Source: Syngnathus acus (lineage: Eukaryota > Chordata > Actinopteri > Syngnathiformes > Syngnathidae). Taken from it: 64,000 nt of DNA. Position numbers and translations under genes: made by a program. How positions within the stretch are numbered: the stretch's first letter is position 1; each line of letters begins with the position of its first letter. Below the pieces are notes generated by a model. The model saw only the letters and a program-made list of their open reading frames with translations, had not been told where the DNA came from and made no database searches. Of this stretch, positions 50,308-60,318 are shown in pieces. The DNA lies in contig NC_051105.1 of NCBI RefSeq assembly GCF_901709675.1, positions 10,030,604-10,094,603 on the forward strand, written 5' to 3'.

Positions 50308-51256
50308 TAATTTGTGAAGGTAGAAAATACTAATTTTTCTCCAGTTGTCTTTTTTCCTGCCTCCATAAAGCCCTCCTACTTTGGTGTCAACTGAATAAAG
50401 TTAGCGGACCATGTGACTGTGCGGGCCAATGGAGGTGACGCTGCTGCTCGCACGGGTAAACAGACAAGTAAAGAGCAATTTCATCCTCTCCAAATATGCC
50501 CCTAATTAGACTCCTGCAGGAAAAATAAACCTCCAAACATCTGCTTGCGTGCACGTCTCGAAAATGAAGGTCCACTCTGGATAGAACAAAAACACTTTAT
50601 ATCTCGAATTATGCTCAAAAAGGAAGATAAATACAAAAAATGTAAAAGCCTGCGCCTCCAAGCTCTCATGTGCTTGTGCTGTGGTGTTGAAAAGCGACAA
50701 AGAAGAAGCCCCAAGCGGAGTGAGGACAATTGATGGCGACTGTCTTTGTCAAGGGGGGGGGGGGGGGGGGGGGGGTCATCCAAAAGTTACACCAATCTCA
50801 TCCCTTCATCTGCTGCCACGTCTCGCAAACAATTGGCCGCCTCTGGGAATCATTCATTAGGTGCACAAACAAGAGCAGGGAAGGCGTGTGCGTCCAAAAA
50901 CTGTCCCAAAAACTATTTGTGTCATTTTGGTCTAAGGCAGTAAATAATGCTGGGAAAACTTGAAAATATCATTTATTGACATCTTTTAAGTTAGTTCACT
51001 CAAAAACAAGTTGTTTTGAGTTGGGGCGGGGTCAATATATGACAACAGTGCAGTAAATCATTTGTTGTGAAAAGGCGAGACAGGCACCTGCCATAAAAAC
51101 AAAACTTACAACATTCAATTTAATCGTCCGACTTCAAATCTTATCAGTTTGTTGCTTTGAAATTTGAACTTCCACGTTTGCTTTCAATTCCAAAATGTTC
51201 ATGCAGGCATGATGCTCAAAATGTCAGAGGATGCAAGGAAGTCAATAGATCGAAGT
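50308..51256. other. hoxd4a upstream region up to mir-10b
   Basis: This likely holds the proximal hoxd4a promoter. On the minus strand CTTTATGGAGGC lies about 60 bp upstream of the ATG, in the position of a Hox promoter core. A G23 run at 50753-50775 splits the interval. No coding exon is seen. Confidence 0.5.
50753..50775 (+). repeat. G23 homopolymer
   Basis: Twenty-three consecutive G on the plus strand (C on the Hox coding strand), 446 bp upstream of the hoxd4a ATG and about 480 bp from mir-10b. Such a run can form a G-quadruplex, and its length may be imprecise in the assembly. Confidence 0.9.
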
Positions 51257-51350
51257 CTTTTCATCGACCATATACTCCCCTAGAATCGAATCTGTGACTG
51301 GGCTTGCATCACACAAATTCGGTTCTACAGGGTATATATAGACGACGGCA
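51257..51350 (-). ncRNA. mir10b: mir-10b precursor hairpin
   Basis: The minus strand contains the complete mature miR-10b-5p (23 nt, starting TACCCTGTAGAACC) at 51334-51312, and a 3p arm at 51295-51274 starting ACAGATTCGATTCTAGGGG. The arms fold back on each other around a short loop (51296-51311). miR-10 genes lie upstream of Hox4 in animal Hox clusters; the 10b form, with A at position 12, marks the HoxD (and teleost HoxB) copies. It sits 1.0 kb upstream of hoxd4a in the same orientation, so a common primary transcript is possible. miR-10 acts in the cytoplasm to repress Hox and other mRNAs. The 5p sequence is read exactly; precursor ends are approximate. Confidence 0.97.
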
Positions 51351-53310
51351 GGCCTTCCTAAAGAGCAAATCAACATGGGTGAAACGATCCAAGAGACGAG
51401 TCATGTCAACTACTTCATTTGGACCCCCCCCCCCCCCCCAAAGACTTCCTTCCCGTGTGTGTGTGTGTGTGTGTGTTCTGTGTGTGTGTTCTGTGTGTGT
51501 ACGTGTGTGTGTGTGTTTTCCTGCAATTTCCACCATTTGCCTGCATGTTTGATAATGGCTCGGTTATTTTGGCTTCTTTTTGGCATTCCTCACAATTAGA
51601 ATTGTCAAGTGAGGGAAACAAATGGTTGGTCTATTCTCCCTGCAGTTAGAGTATTTTCTACGAATATATCTAATTTCATGAAAAGTTTATGCAACAGTTT
51701 GTCAGTTTCTTTCACTTTTTACTTTGGTTCCTTTTATGAATCTTTAAATTGGTGGAGAAAACAAGTCTCTAGCCATCTTAAGAATGCAAAAATCAATCAA
51801 ATCTCTTTAACTTCATATTAGCATTACAGTCAATTTTCTGGAGTTAATTTAAGTCATATTTTATCTTTTTAGTCCTGAAACTATCCACATGATGCCAATA
51901 AATCCTTCAAGATTAACTCAATCTTTATCCAACTTGCATGAATTATTTCACCTCAAATTTAGCATTGAAATTATGGAATAGTGGCACATTTCCTTCAGGT
52001 TTGAAATAAAAAAAATAAAGGTTCTAAATATGGAACCAACTAATGGTTATAAATACCATCCTTAATTATTAGCCCTATTTTTTTAATCGAAATAACTATT
52101 AAACAATAGGCAGCCAAAAATTAACCCATAGGAAAACATTGCCTCTGAAGCACCTTTATTTTTCAGTGTAAACAAATTCTTTGTCATCTAAATCTATAGT
52201 TTATCTCCACACGGGCTAGTTAACCCATTGGCCCCCCAAAATTATTTTTTTTCAGGCCCTCTGACAACTCAAAGGGGGCACAAGTTGAGCAATCCCCTTT
52301 TTAGCCATTAACTATAAGCTCAGTGGCAGCTACTTACACAGTTCGGCATCCAAGCTTTCACTCTTACTGATTAATTATTGTGCATATCAAACAGCGTTGA
52401 TCATTTTTCTTCGATTTTCTCGTCACGTTGCTCCAATGATAAAAAAGAACATCCATTTGAAGTGTGAATGTGAATATAAAAAAAAAAGACCCTATGTTTT
52501 TAACTTGGCAAAATTTGTTTCAAATTCTTTGAAATATAAACATAAAAAAAAGAAATGCAGCAGAAATAGCACACATGTGTTATTAAGTCCTGAGACAGGC
52601 TGACCTGTCTTTCACCTTGCCAAGGCCAGCCAGCACTTGAGACGGGTCAAAGCCGAAATGCAGCACAAAAGAATCATACAGTCAGCGTTTTTCAACTAAA
52701 CGCTCAAAGCCAGTGTTCTTGGCCTCTTTTCACTCAGCACTCTTGCACGGATTTCTCCCTTTCAAGAGCTCCAAACAGAAGGCGGATTTTCTTATGCCAC
52801 ATTTAGACACCATAGCACACTTTTAAAATGAGCAGTAAACACGCTTTTAAGCATTAGATCTCTTTTTTTTTTTTTTTTTTTTTAGAACTAATGTTAGGCA
52901 CATCGGGCCCTTAGGGCTGTAGGCCACATGTGACAAATATTATTTTATTTTTATACAATAATGTGATTATTCTCGTTAGAACGCAGAACATTCACGCACC
53001 AAAATAACAATGGGTTAAAGAGTAGCGGATAAACAAAGCTGGAATGCAACTCAAGTCCTGATTAGAGACGCTACACTAACACAATTAAATACACGTTGGA
53101 TTTAAATCACATTTGAAACAAACAAACAAACAAACAAAAAAATCACTATGTGAATCACGTATAGAACGTCATCTCCCGAACCCCTCCCAACTCCCCAATT
53201 CAACCGCCCCCATTTTCCTTTTCCACGCAGGAAACAGCGTTAGGTATGTGTTCGTGACATCATACGCCCAAGCAGCAAATGATAAAACGCCGTCTTACCG
53301 CAGTGCCAGC
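51351..53310. other. Spacer upstream of mir-10b
   Basis: No gene is seen. It holds a C16 run (51424-51439) followed by interrupted GT repeats (about 51455-51515), AT-rich single-copy-looking DNA with several A runs, and a T run at 52863-52883. No homeobox remnant is visible. Confidence 0.5.
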
Positions 53311-53450
53311 CAACACACACACACGCGCGCGCGCGCGCGCACACATCAGCACCACCGCCAGCTCCCTCCAACTCCGCGGCGGACGCGCAGCCCCACGCGG
53401 CCGGCTGGCTGGCCACCCGGCCGGCCGGCCGGACGGACGCTCCTCTCCGG
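53311..53450. repeat. (CA/CG)n and GGCC-rich simple sequence
   Basis: ACACACACACGCGCGCGCGCG text at 53311-53346 is followed by GGCCGGCTGGCTGGCC and CCGGCCGGCCGGCCGG repeats near 53397-53440. Strongly GC-rich simple sequence that generates long but meaningless open frames on both strands. Confidence 0.8.
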
Positions 53451-53479
53451 CCCATCTGGAGCCGCTCGCCGATACACAA

Positions 53480-53620
53480 TGCGAATTATATTTTGTCTTG
53501 TCAAGCCACGGGCCATAAAGCAAACTTTAATGGCGTCACGTGTTTCCTGGCAGCCACTCACGAGACCGCGCGGGCCCATAAATAACCCTCCAAAGTTGCA
53601 CTTCCTCGGTAATGGCTGTG
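53480..53620 (-). promoter_or_regulatory. Hox-promoter-like island in the hoxd8 interval
   Basis: On the minus strand the block reads, in order, GGGTTATTTATGGGCCCG, GGTCTCGTGAGTGGCTGCC, AACACGTGACGCCATTAAAG and TTTGCTTTATGGCCCG. This combination of TTTATGG cores, CACGTG and a near-CCAAT element in repeat-free DNA is what Hox proximal promoters look like. It is flanked by microsatellites on both sides, which makes its integrity stand out. No Hox coding sequence follows on the minus strand before mir-10b. Confidence 0.4.
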
Positions 53621-53640
53621 AGGCTGCGGAGCATGCGAGC

Positions 53641-53715
53641 AAGGAAGGAAGGAAGGAAGGAAGGAAGGATGGATGGATGGATGGATGGATGGATGGATGG
53701 ATGGAGGGAGGAAGG
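53641..53715. repeat. (GGAA)n(GGAT)n microsatellite
   Basis: A compound tetranucleotide: about seven GGAA units, then about ten GGAT units. Non-coding. Confidence 0.95.
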
Positions 53716-53819
53716 TCACAATTGTCGTGACACCACTGGAACACGCGTGCACTGAAATAGACACCTCTCATTTAAGCACCCAAGGATAATTTCCCTTCAA
53801 ATATTTATAAATGTATTGT

Positions 53820-54560
53820 TGCTTAATTTATATTAATAACAATAATAATAATAATAATAATAATAATAACGATAATAGTAATAATAATAGTAATACATTA
53901 TTATCATAATAATAATCATCACTATTGATTATAGTAGTAGTATAGTAGTTGTAGGGTCCAAATATAAATAAAAATAAATACAAATATAAATGGCTATTTC
54001 ATTTAATTACCCCTAAAAATAATAGTAATAATGTAATGAGATTTTTTTCCAATTAATTTTGAACGTATTATTTTATTGTATTGTTTTGTACTTATTCTGA
54101 TTTTAATGTATATTTATTAACTCTCATAATTCTAATAATAGTCTTCATATTTAAGTAATAATAAGTTACAGTAATAATAATGATGGCTGAGTGGTGGTAG
54201 TAGTACAATAATACAAATATGCATCAAGAAATGGACACCTCATATAAGCTGGCCTAAGTTTAATATTAACAATGTCCTATAATTTTTTTTTTATTCGAAT
54301 TGGCATTCATTCTTATTTTATCATTGTCATCATCACCATCTTCACCATTCATTACTATTTTATTAGTTAGTAGTACTACTATAGTAGTAGGAAAAGTAAT
54401 AGTAGTAGTATCAGTGCTATTGACTATTATTATTCGTAGTGGTAGCAATAGTAGGAGGAGGAGTATGCATGGTGGTGATAGTATAGCCGTGGCACTGATC
54501 ATTACCATTGTTATTAGCACTAGTAGTACTAGTAGTACTAGTAGTATATTGCTCCAAACT
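53820..54560. repeat. Large compound trinucleotide-rich block
   Basis: About 740 bp dominated by ATA/AAT and TAG/GTA trinucleotides (pure ATA runs near 53835-53870, TAGTAG and ACTAGTAGT runs near 54370-54545), interspersed with decayed units. It produces low-complexity open frames rich in isoleucine, valine and serine that are not genes. Confidence 0.8.
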
Positions 54561-54745
54561 GATTTTAGTGTTGCGCTTTCACTTGAGCTAAATGTCACCA
54601 TAAGTAAACGTACTCAAAAAGTACATATAATACTCAAGTCATGCTGATCTTGTTTTGTTTCAATCAAAAATGTACTTAATGTGAAATTGGAGCCTGTTTA
54701 GGTGAACACACGCGTGACAACAGGTGGACACGTTCGTTGTACCAT

Positions 54746-54759
54746 CTGCCATCTAGTGG
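54746..54759 (-). promoter_or_regulatory. Candidate CTCF site
   Basis: The minus strand reads CCACTAGATGGCAG, an exact match to the CTCF core consensus. It points left, toward hoxd4a, hoxd3a and the desert. Motif match only. Confidence 0.5.
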
Positions 54760-55234
54760 AAGAACATTTAAGTGTTCTGCCTGTCACTATACGTCGCTGG
54801 TATGAATAGCTGTAATTCGATCATCATTTTCGGACCAATTAAGTCAAATTGGATCAGCACACTTGATGCTCACTCATCGCGTTTGGGAATCACGTGACTC
54901 AAGCCATGTTTAGTGCCGCCCTCATAGTGACGTCAGTCAAATGTGCAGCCATTCCTCCTCCCCGTGTGGAACGTCATGATGATGACGTCTCCTGCACCTC
55001 ACCAAACGTAAATTGCTTTCAGTTCAACCTCAATATGGTTGAATAAATACATCTCCGTCTATTTATCACTAAGCAATTCTAAAGCTAAGTTCGGCCACAA
55101 TTGTCCGAGATTACAGTCACGGACTGCCCCAAAGCTCCTTTGAGAAAAGCCAAGCAAAAGTAGTCATGTGACTGTGCCTCTAGCCAATCAGAGCGCAGCT
55201 TCATGGGCAATCAGAGGCTGACTGTTGGGCAACA

Positions 55235-55248
55235 TTGCCTCCTGCTGG
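55235..55248 (-). promoter_or_regulatory. Candidate CTCF site
   Basis: The minus strand reads CCAGCAGGAGGCAA, one base off the CTCF core consensus, in the same orientation as the site 490 bp to its left. Confidence 0.35.
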
Positions 55249-57689
55249 ATACTGGGGTATTGCACCCCCTCCCTTTTCACCTTTCACGCCCTCTGCACAT
55301 CTAAATGAACATTGTACTGATGCGAGAAACATTTTAAAGGAGACATCTGGTCAATATTTACATGAATTTGATCTTAATTTCGTTAGGTTTTCTTTGCTGC
55401 TGTTTGAGTGGCTAACTTGAGTCGTCTGTTTCCTGCAGTGTTCGTCTGAAGCCTTTCCAGGCCTTTGTGGGTAAAATATGTCCAATTGAACATTAAACGA
55501 AAAGCTGTGATAGAATATATTAAAAATATGACTTAATACATTACAAATATTGGCTTCATTCAATATAAGCAAAATGCAATCTGTGTGGGTATTTGCAAGT
55601 CCTTTGTACAGCTTTTGAACTTAATCCAAGTGTAGTAAAAATCTAGAATCAAAATGCTTATTGGAGTCCAGAAAAAATGACGTGACTGCGTGGATTGAGG
55701 CTAGTCTACTGCTGCTGTTGGTGCTGTACGCAGCCTCCATTTTGCCGCATTGCAGTGAGGTTGTAAATACTTTCGCAGCTGCCTGTCAGGCCTCACTGAA
55801 ATACTGTCTTTGTTCACTCGGCCCCATCTCCAACAGCTGAAAAGCAGCGGGCAAAACATCCACACACGCACACAAAAAAACAACCCCGGCTTGCATTATG
55901 AAGCTAGTGGCACCATTTTGATGTCAATATGACAGAACTTGCAAGAAAATGCTTTCCCAATTTTTTTACACTCTAATCACACAAAATCATTTGAAATGCT
56001 TGTTGTTTATTTCTAATGACAGAATAAATCCCTTACATGGAAAGGAGCCCTCTCAGACAGAAGCAATCGATTGCTAAGCTGTATTTCATGCACAATCAAA
56101 AAATCTCCTTGTTTCTTAGAAAATGACATTTTCTCATTATACCAACAATAGGATTATTATTAGCTCCTCTGCACAGAGTGAAACGAATTGCCATGCACTG
56201 TTCTGTTCGGCAGAGGCAACAGGATGCTGTCATTTTCACATCGCAGACACACGTACACAACAACTTACAAATCGATGTCGGATAATCCATGTTTAATCGT
56301 CGACGTTGTCTCTTTGGCGCTGGATGCTGTCGGATTTGAAGTTGACTTCGATGAAGCGAGGAGACGACTGGCAATTTTGACATCGTATCGCTTTGGAGCG
56401 CATTTAGACGCAGAATGAGGTGATGGAGAGAGGAGGGGGATTTGCGATGGCAGGGGGGAGGGGAAGGGTGGGCGGGGGTCCGCCTGCCTGCCTGCATGGG
56501 AAATGAGCAAAAGAGCCATGAAGACGTTTGCTACCTCGCACACATGACCAGTGGCATCCAATGACAGGCCATAGACGCTCACAAAAGCCGTTTAGTGCCA
56601 AGTTGTAAATTGTCCGCTCACAAAAAAAGGAATTTCCACTGCAGTAACTCGTCCTGTTTTTTTGGGGGGCGCTTAAAGGCGAGGGGCCCCAGCAAGCTCC
56701 TTTTCGCCCTTAAGAATGACCTAATCAGCTATAGCCAACTAGTATTGGTACATTCTAAACTTTGTTTATTTCTGTATTTATTATTTGATTATTGGTTAAT
56801 TTACTTTTAGGCGCAAAAGTCGACAAAAGGTCCAATCGCCTCGATTCTACCGTACATCAAACCCCCAAAGTCTTTAGTGAGCATATACATTTTGTTTATG
56901 TTGCGCCATTAAGTTCAAGAGGGCTCTGGCAATTGTGCTATTCAAGCTAAATAATAATGAATTTTATTAATGACGCAAAAGATTAGGCAATATTTACAAT
57001 GCAAAACAAAACAAAAAACACTTGAAATTGTATTTTTCACCCTCGTGCTTTGTCTGAATAACCAAGCAGATTGCCACATCAGGATTTAAAATGATAGTAA
57101 AATAAAATGAAAATATTTGTGTCGCTCATGTCTAAGCGGTGCTGGTGCGCATACCCGTCTTTGTTGGCTGTATCTTTTTTTTCGCACTACGGACCGTGTG
57201 CGAACGCGCGTATGTGTGCGCGTGTGTTTCATTTTATTTCCCCTCAAATTGGAATAAAACCAGTGGATTGGAAGTAGACGCGATTGAAAACGTTTAAAGT
57301 AAAAGAATAGACTCGGCTATCATTTGAACTGAACGTGCAGTGGCGCGTGTTTTTGTGTTTGTGTTTGTGTGGTGTGTGTGTGTGTGTGTGTGTGTGGTGG
57401 TAAGGACACGCCATGTTGGTGGTGAGATGGTGGACTAGAAGATTATTTACAAGGACCCAGGCTGGCGAATTGCACTTAATTTATAGTCTCATTTTGTTAT
57501 CTTTTCACCACTGTGTTGTGTTTAGTATCGATTTTATCTCTTTTTTTGAAATAGCTTTTTGCAAACAATGTGGAAAATAATAAAACAATAGGAAATTAAA
57601 TTCTACACGACTGTTGTATTTTAGGAATCTTTTCATATATTTTGTATGTTTTATTTTATTTATGATAATTTATATTATAGTTGTACACG

Positions 57690-57790
57690 ATGTCTTTGGT
57701 TCTCGCCTATATGATTTCGGCGCTGATTGGCTGGAAGGAATCACGTGGTTCGAGGGCCTTGTATAGCGAAGAGGCGCATATTTACCTTTT
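57690..57790. promoter_or_regulatory. CCAAT plus CACGTG promoter-like island
   Basis: GGCGCTGATTGGCTGGAAGG is followed by AATCACGTGGTTCGAGGGCC within AT-rich surroundings. On the minus strand the order is CACGTG then CCAAT, then GCGCCGAAATC. The pairing matches that seen upstream of hoxd3a and hoxd9a. The island lies in the interval where hoxd8 would be. There is no coding exon after it. Confidence 0.35.
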
Positions 57791-59063
57791 AAACTATAAT
57801 ACGGGATTTTTGTAAATTTATATTTCAAAGAAAGATTACTCTTTTGTTCAGTTACCATAGAAGTCTGCTCTTCTTGTTTGTATTCTATTTGAAGTTAATT
57901 TATGGTTTTATAACCAGCTTCAATCAGCTCTGCTTGGCTTATCATCCTATCAAAACCAGACTCAAGCCAGGAGGCAACAAAAAATATTAGCTCGTGACAA
58001 GTAGTCTTAAAAAAAGAACTAATAAATTAGCGCATGTTGACAATCCGAAAATAGTAAACACGGTTCATTGATAGCGCACCTTTACTTGACCTAACGTTTA
58101 ATTTTGGTTTTTATTTTAAACGTGTTAGCCAATATAGATACAATAAAATAATAATAAAAGTAATGTACATCATAGTAATCATATAGTTACTATTTATAAT
58201 CCCGCATATTATAATTATTTGCCTAACTTAACTTCCCAGTAGCCATGATGTTGAAATTATAAAGTTATGATTCTGATTATTATATATTTGAGTGTATTGT
58301 ACCTTTCACATGAAATGTATTATTCTGTGGAACATTTGGGGGAACTGTTTTTCTTCTCAGAAGCCGTTACAGTTTTTCTATAGTCTTCCGAGGGCCATAA
58401 TAAATTTGTGAAAAGAATAGCATCAAGTTTATCTTTATATATTTGGAACTTTTGTGGGTAAACGGTGTGGTGCAGTTCCTCTGAGGCTTTATTTTGTTTT
58501 GGGTGGCTGAGTGCATCGAATGCTATCACGGGTCCAGGAGTCTTGTGGTCATCATATTTGTTTTAGCACATCCGAATACCACATTAGAGCTGTGCTAAAT
58601 TAGAAATGTGAAAATAGCTCATCCCAATATTAATGCGGAAGCTAGGGAATGAAAAGTGCATGAGTTAATTTTTGACAGTTGTATTTGAAGCGACTAATCT
58701 GCTAGTCTTAACATAGCATCAACATCGATGATCACAGTACTGCTCCATTAGTTTATATTTCCTGGAACAGCCCAACATTCATCCTCGTGGCAGTCCTCTA
58801 TTTTATGGCAACGACTAAACAACTGTTGACCTCGCAACACACGAGTGCGCGCACACACAAAGGAAATTATTTTATTTTTTTAAAATCTTTTTGCAGGTAT
58901 TTATACAAAGAACATTTGGGATATTTACAGTCTTACAATTATGTAAAGGGGTACAAATACCAAAGTGCGTTTCTGTTATTATTATTATTATTATTATTAC
59001 GATTACTATAATTTTAATCGATACACGATGGCTCCTTTTTGTTTCCATTGTGTTTGATACCAC

Positions 59064-59077
59064 AGCGCCCTCTAGCG
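59064..59077 (-). promoter_or_regulatory. Candidate CTCF site
   Basis: The minus strand reads CGCTAGAGGGCGCT, a strong CTCF core match pointing left. Motif match only. Confidence 0.4.
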
Positions 59078-59270
59078 CCCTACGACGACTCTTTTTTTTA
59101 AATACAGTGTTCCATAGTTATAGTGTAACTACACTATAATGCACGATTGTGACCCTACCTCTAAAAAAAAAGTACTTTACTATCGGATACAAGGCAAAAT
59201 TTAAAAAAAACTCTCAAAAAAAAAAACCAAGGCACTCCAATTGAAGTTTAGCTTCCCATCAGTGAGAAGC

Positions 59271-59690
59271 AGAGTTGATGAATTAACGTGACCATTAAGA
59301 TGTGGGAGTGATTTCCTGTGCACCAATCCATCGGCCAGACACCCCTGTGTCCACATTTTGATTGTCAGCAACACACGCACAAAGAAAAGAAGTGCCCAGA
59401 GAGGGAAAAGGAGCTTTCAAAGGGGCTCGTTGTAATTACTGACTGCCAGGGCCAATAAACTCATTTAGGCCAGACGTCTAGCCATCTCTATGGCTTTATT
59501 TCTTCCTGCTCTAAAGTCATTATAAGCCCACAATGATATCGCCTGATCATAAACACCCCCACTAAAAGTCTCAAATGAAATTTACCTGGGATTCGATAAG
59601 AACGCCAACATTTGTCTCGTTTGCAGCACGTGTAGTCGACATTAAGACTGAATCACGCACTATCCTCAGAGGTGACACAAATTATCATTT
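59271..59690. promoter_or_regulatory. Possible conserved element downstream of hoxd9a
   Basis: About 420 bp of repeat-free, balanced DNA with TGATGAATTAACGTGACCATTAAG, TTGTAATTACTGACTGCC, CCAATAAACTCATTTAGG, GGCTTTATTTC and CCTGATCATAAAC. It contains the first canonical AATAAA (minus, 59495-59500) beyond the hoxd9a stop. It may therefore be both the distal hoxd9a 3' UTR end and a regulatory element. The density of ATTA and TTTAT cores is the highest in the spacer. Conservation untested. Confidence 0.4.
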
Positions 59691-59770
59691 AAATACAATA
59701 TATCCGTTTGTGTGTGTGTGTGTGTTTGTGTACGCGCATACACGCACGCACACGCACACTATATATATAT

Positions 59771-59887
59771 CCATCCATCCATTTTCTGAACCGCTTAGTC
59801 TCCACGGGGGTCGCGGGAGTGCTGGAGCCTATCCCAGCCGTCATCGGGCAGTAGGCGGGGGACACCCTGAACCGGTTGCCAGCCAAC

Positions 59888-59889
<2 letters not shown>
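59771..59889. mobile_element. Teleost CCATCCATCCATTTTCTGAACCG-type dispersed repeat fragment
   Basis: The stretch starts CCATCCATCCATTTTCTGAA and continues through CGCGGGAGTGCTGGAGCC, TATCCCAGC and TGAACCGGTTGCCAGCCAA. This is a very widespread teleost interspersed repeat, recognised from memory, usually attributed to non-LTR retrotransposon or SINE tails. It lies 430-550 bp past the hoxd9a stop codon and is fused to an AT microsatellite on its right, with a short AT run on its left. Confidence 0.8.

Positions 59890-59890
<1 letters not shown>

Positions 59891-59968
<78 letters not shown>
59891..59968. repeat. (TA)n microsatellite
   Basis: About 78 bp of pure TA directly abut the dispersed repeat. 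Non-coding, within 430 bp of the hoxd9a stop codon. Confidence 0.97.
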
Positions 59969-59970
<2 letters not shown>

Positions 59971-60318
59971 AAATATGTTTTGTGCATACACACACAATTT
60001 ATATCTAAATTGTCCTGTAAATAAATGTGTGTATTTCAACAGAAAAGTCAAACAAATGAAACAGTGAAAAGTTTTTATATTCAACAATTAAAAGCAACAC
60101 ACACACATGCACACACACACACACACACACGCACACTCTCTTTCTCTCTCTCGCTTCCCTTTTTGTCACCTAATCCAGTTACAAAAAAAATAAAATAATA
60201 AAATAAGTGAGAAAATAACGGTTTCACTTGCAACGTGATCCACAATGTTTCTCAGGGTGCTTCCAAATTAAACCAAAATAGTGCTTCCAAAAAAAAGTCA
60301 AAGTCGTCCTCAGTGCAA

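Larger units (their letters stand above)
54561..59270. other. Remaining hoxd8-equivalent interval
   Basis: No homeobox or Hox exon is visible. Contents: CTCF-like motifs at 54746 and 55235; CACGTG at 54891 beside an ATTGG; a GC-balanced block at 56090-56420; a CCAAT plus CACGTG island at 57690-57790; GT-rich simple sequence near 57350-57397; an ATT run near 58977-59000; and a CTCF-like motif at 59064. The remainder is AT-rich. Confidence 0.5.

Noticed and set aside
53641-53715. Regular repeat array resembling a CRISPR
   Set aside because: It is a tetranucleotide microsatellite with no spacers, in a vertebrate genome.
53113-53771. 205-codon plus-strand and 141-codon minus-strand open frames
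   Set aside because: They run through GC-rich simple sequence and a GGAA/GGAT microsatellite; the peptides are low-complexity repeats.
54266-54647. Hydrophobic open frames suggesting membrane proteins
   Set aside because: They are translations of the trinucleotide-repeat block and are poly-Ile/Val/Ser artefacts.
51351-60000. Possible hoxd5-hoxd8 coding remnant
   Set aside because: No homeobox core, hexapeptide or Hox8-like N terminus is visible on either strand; only promoter-like islands were seen.
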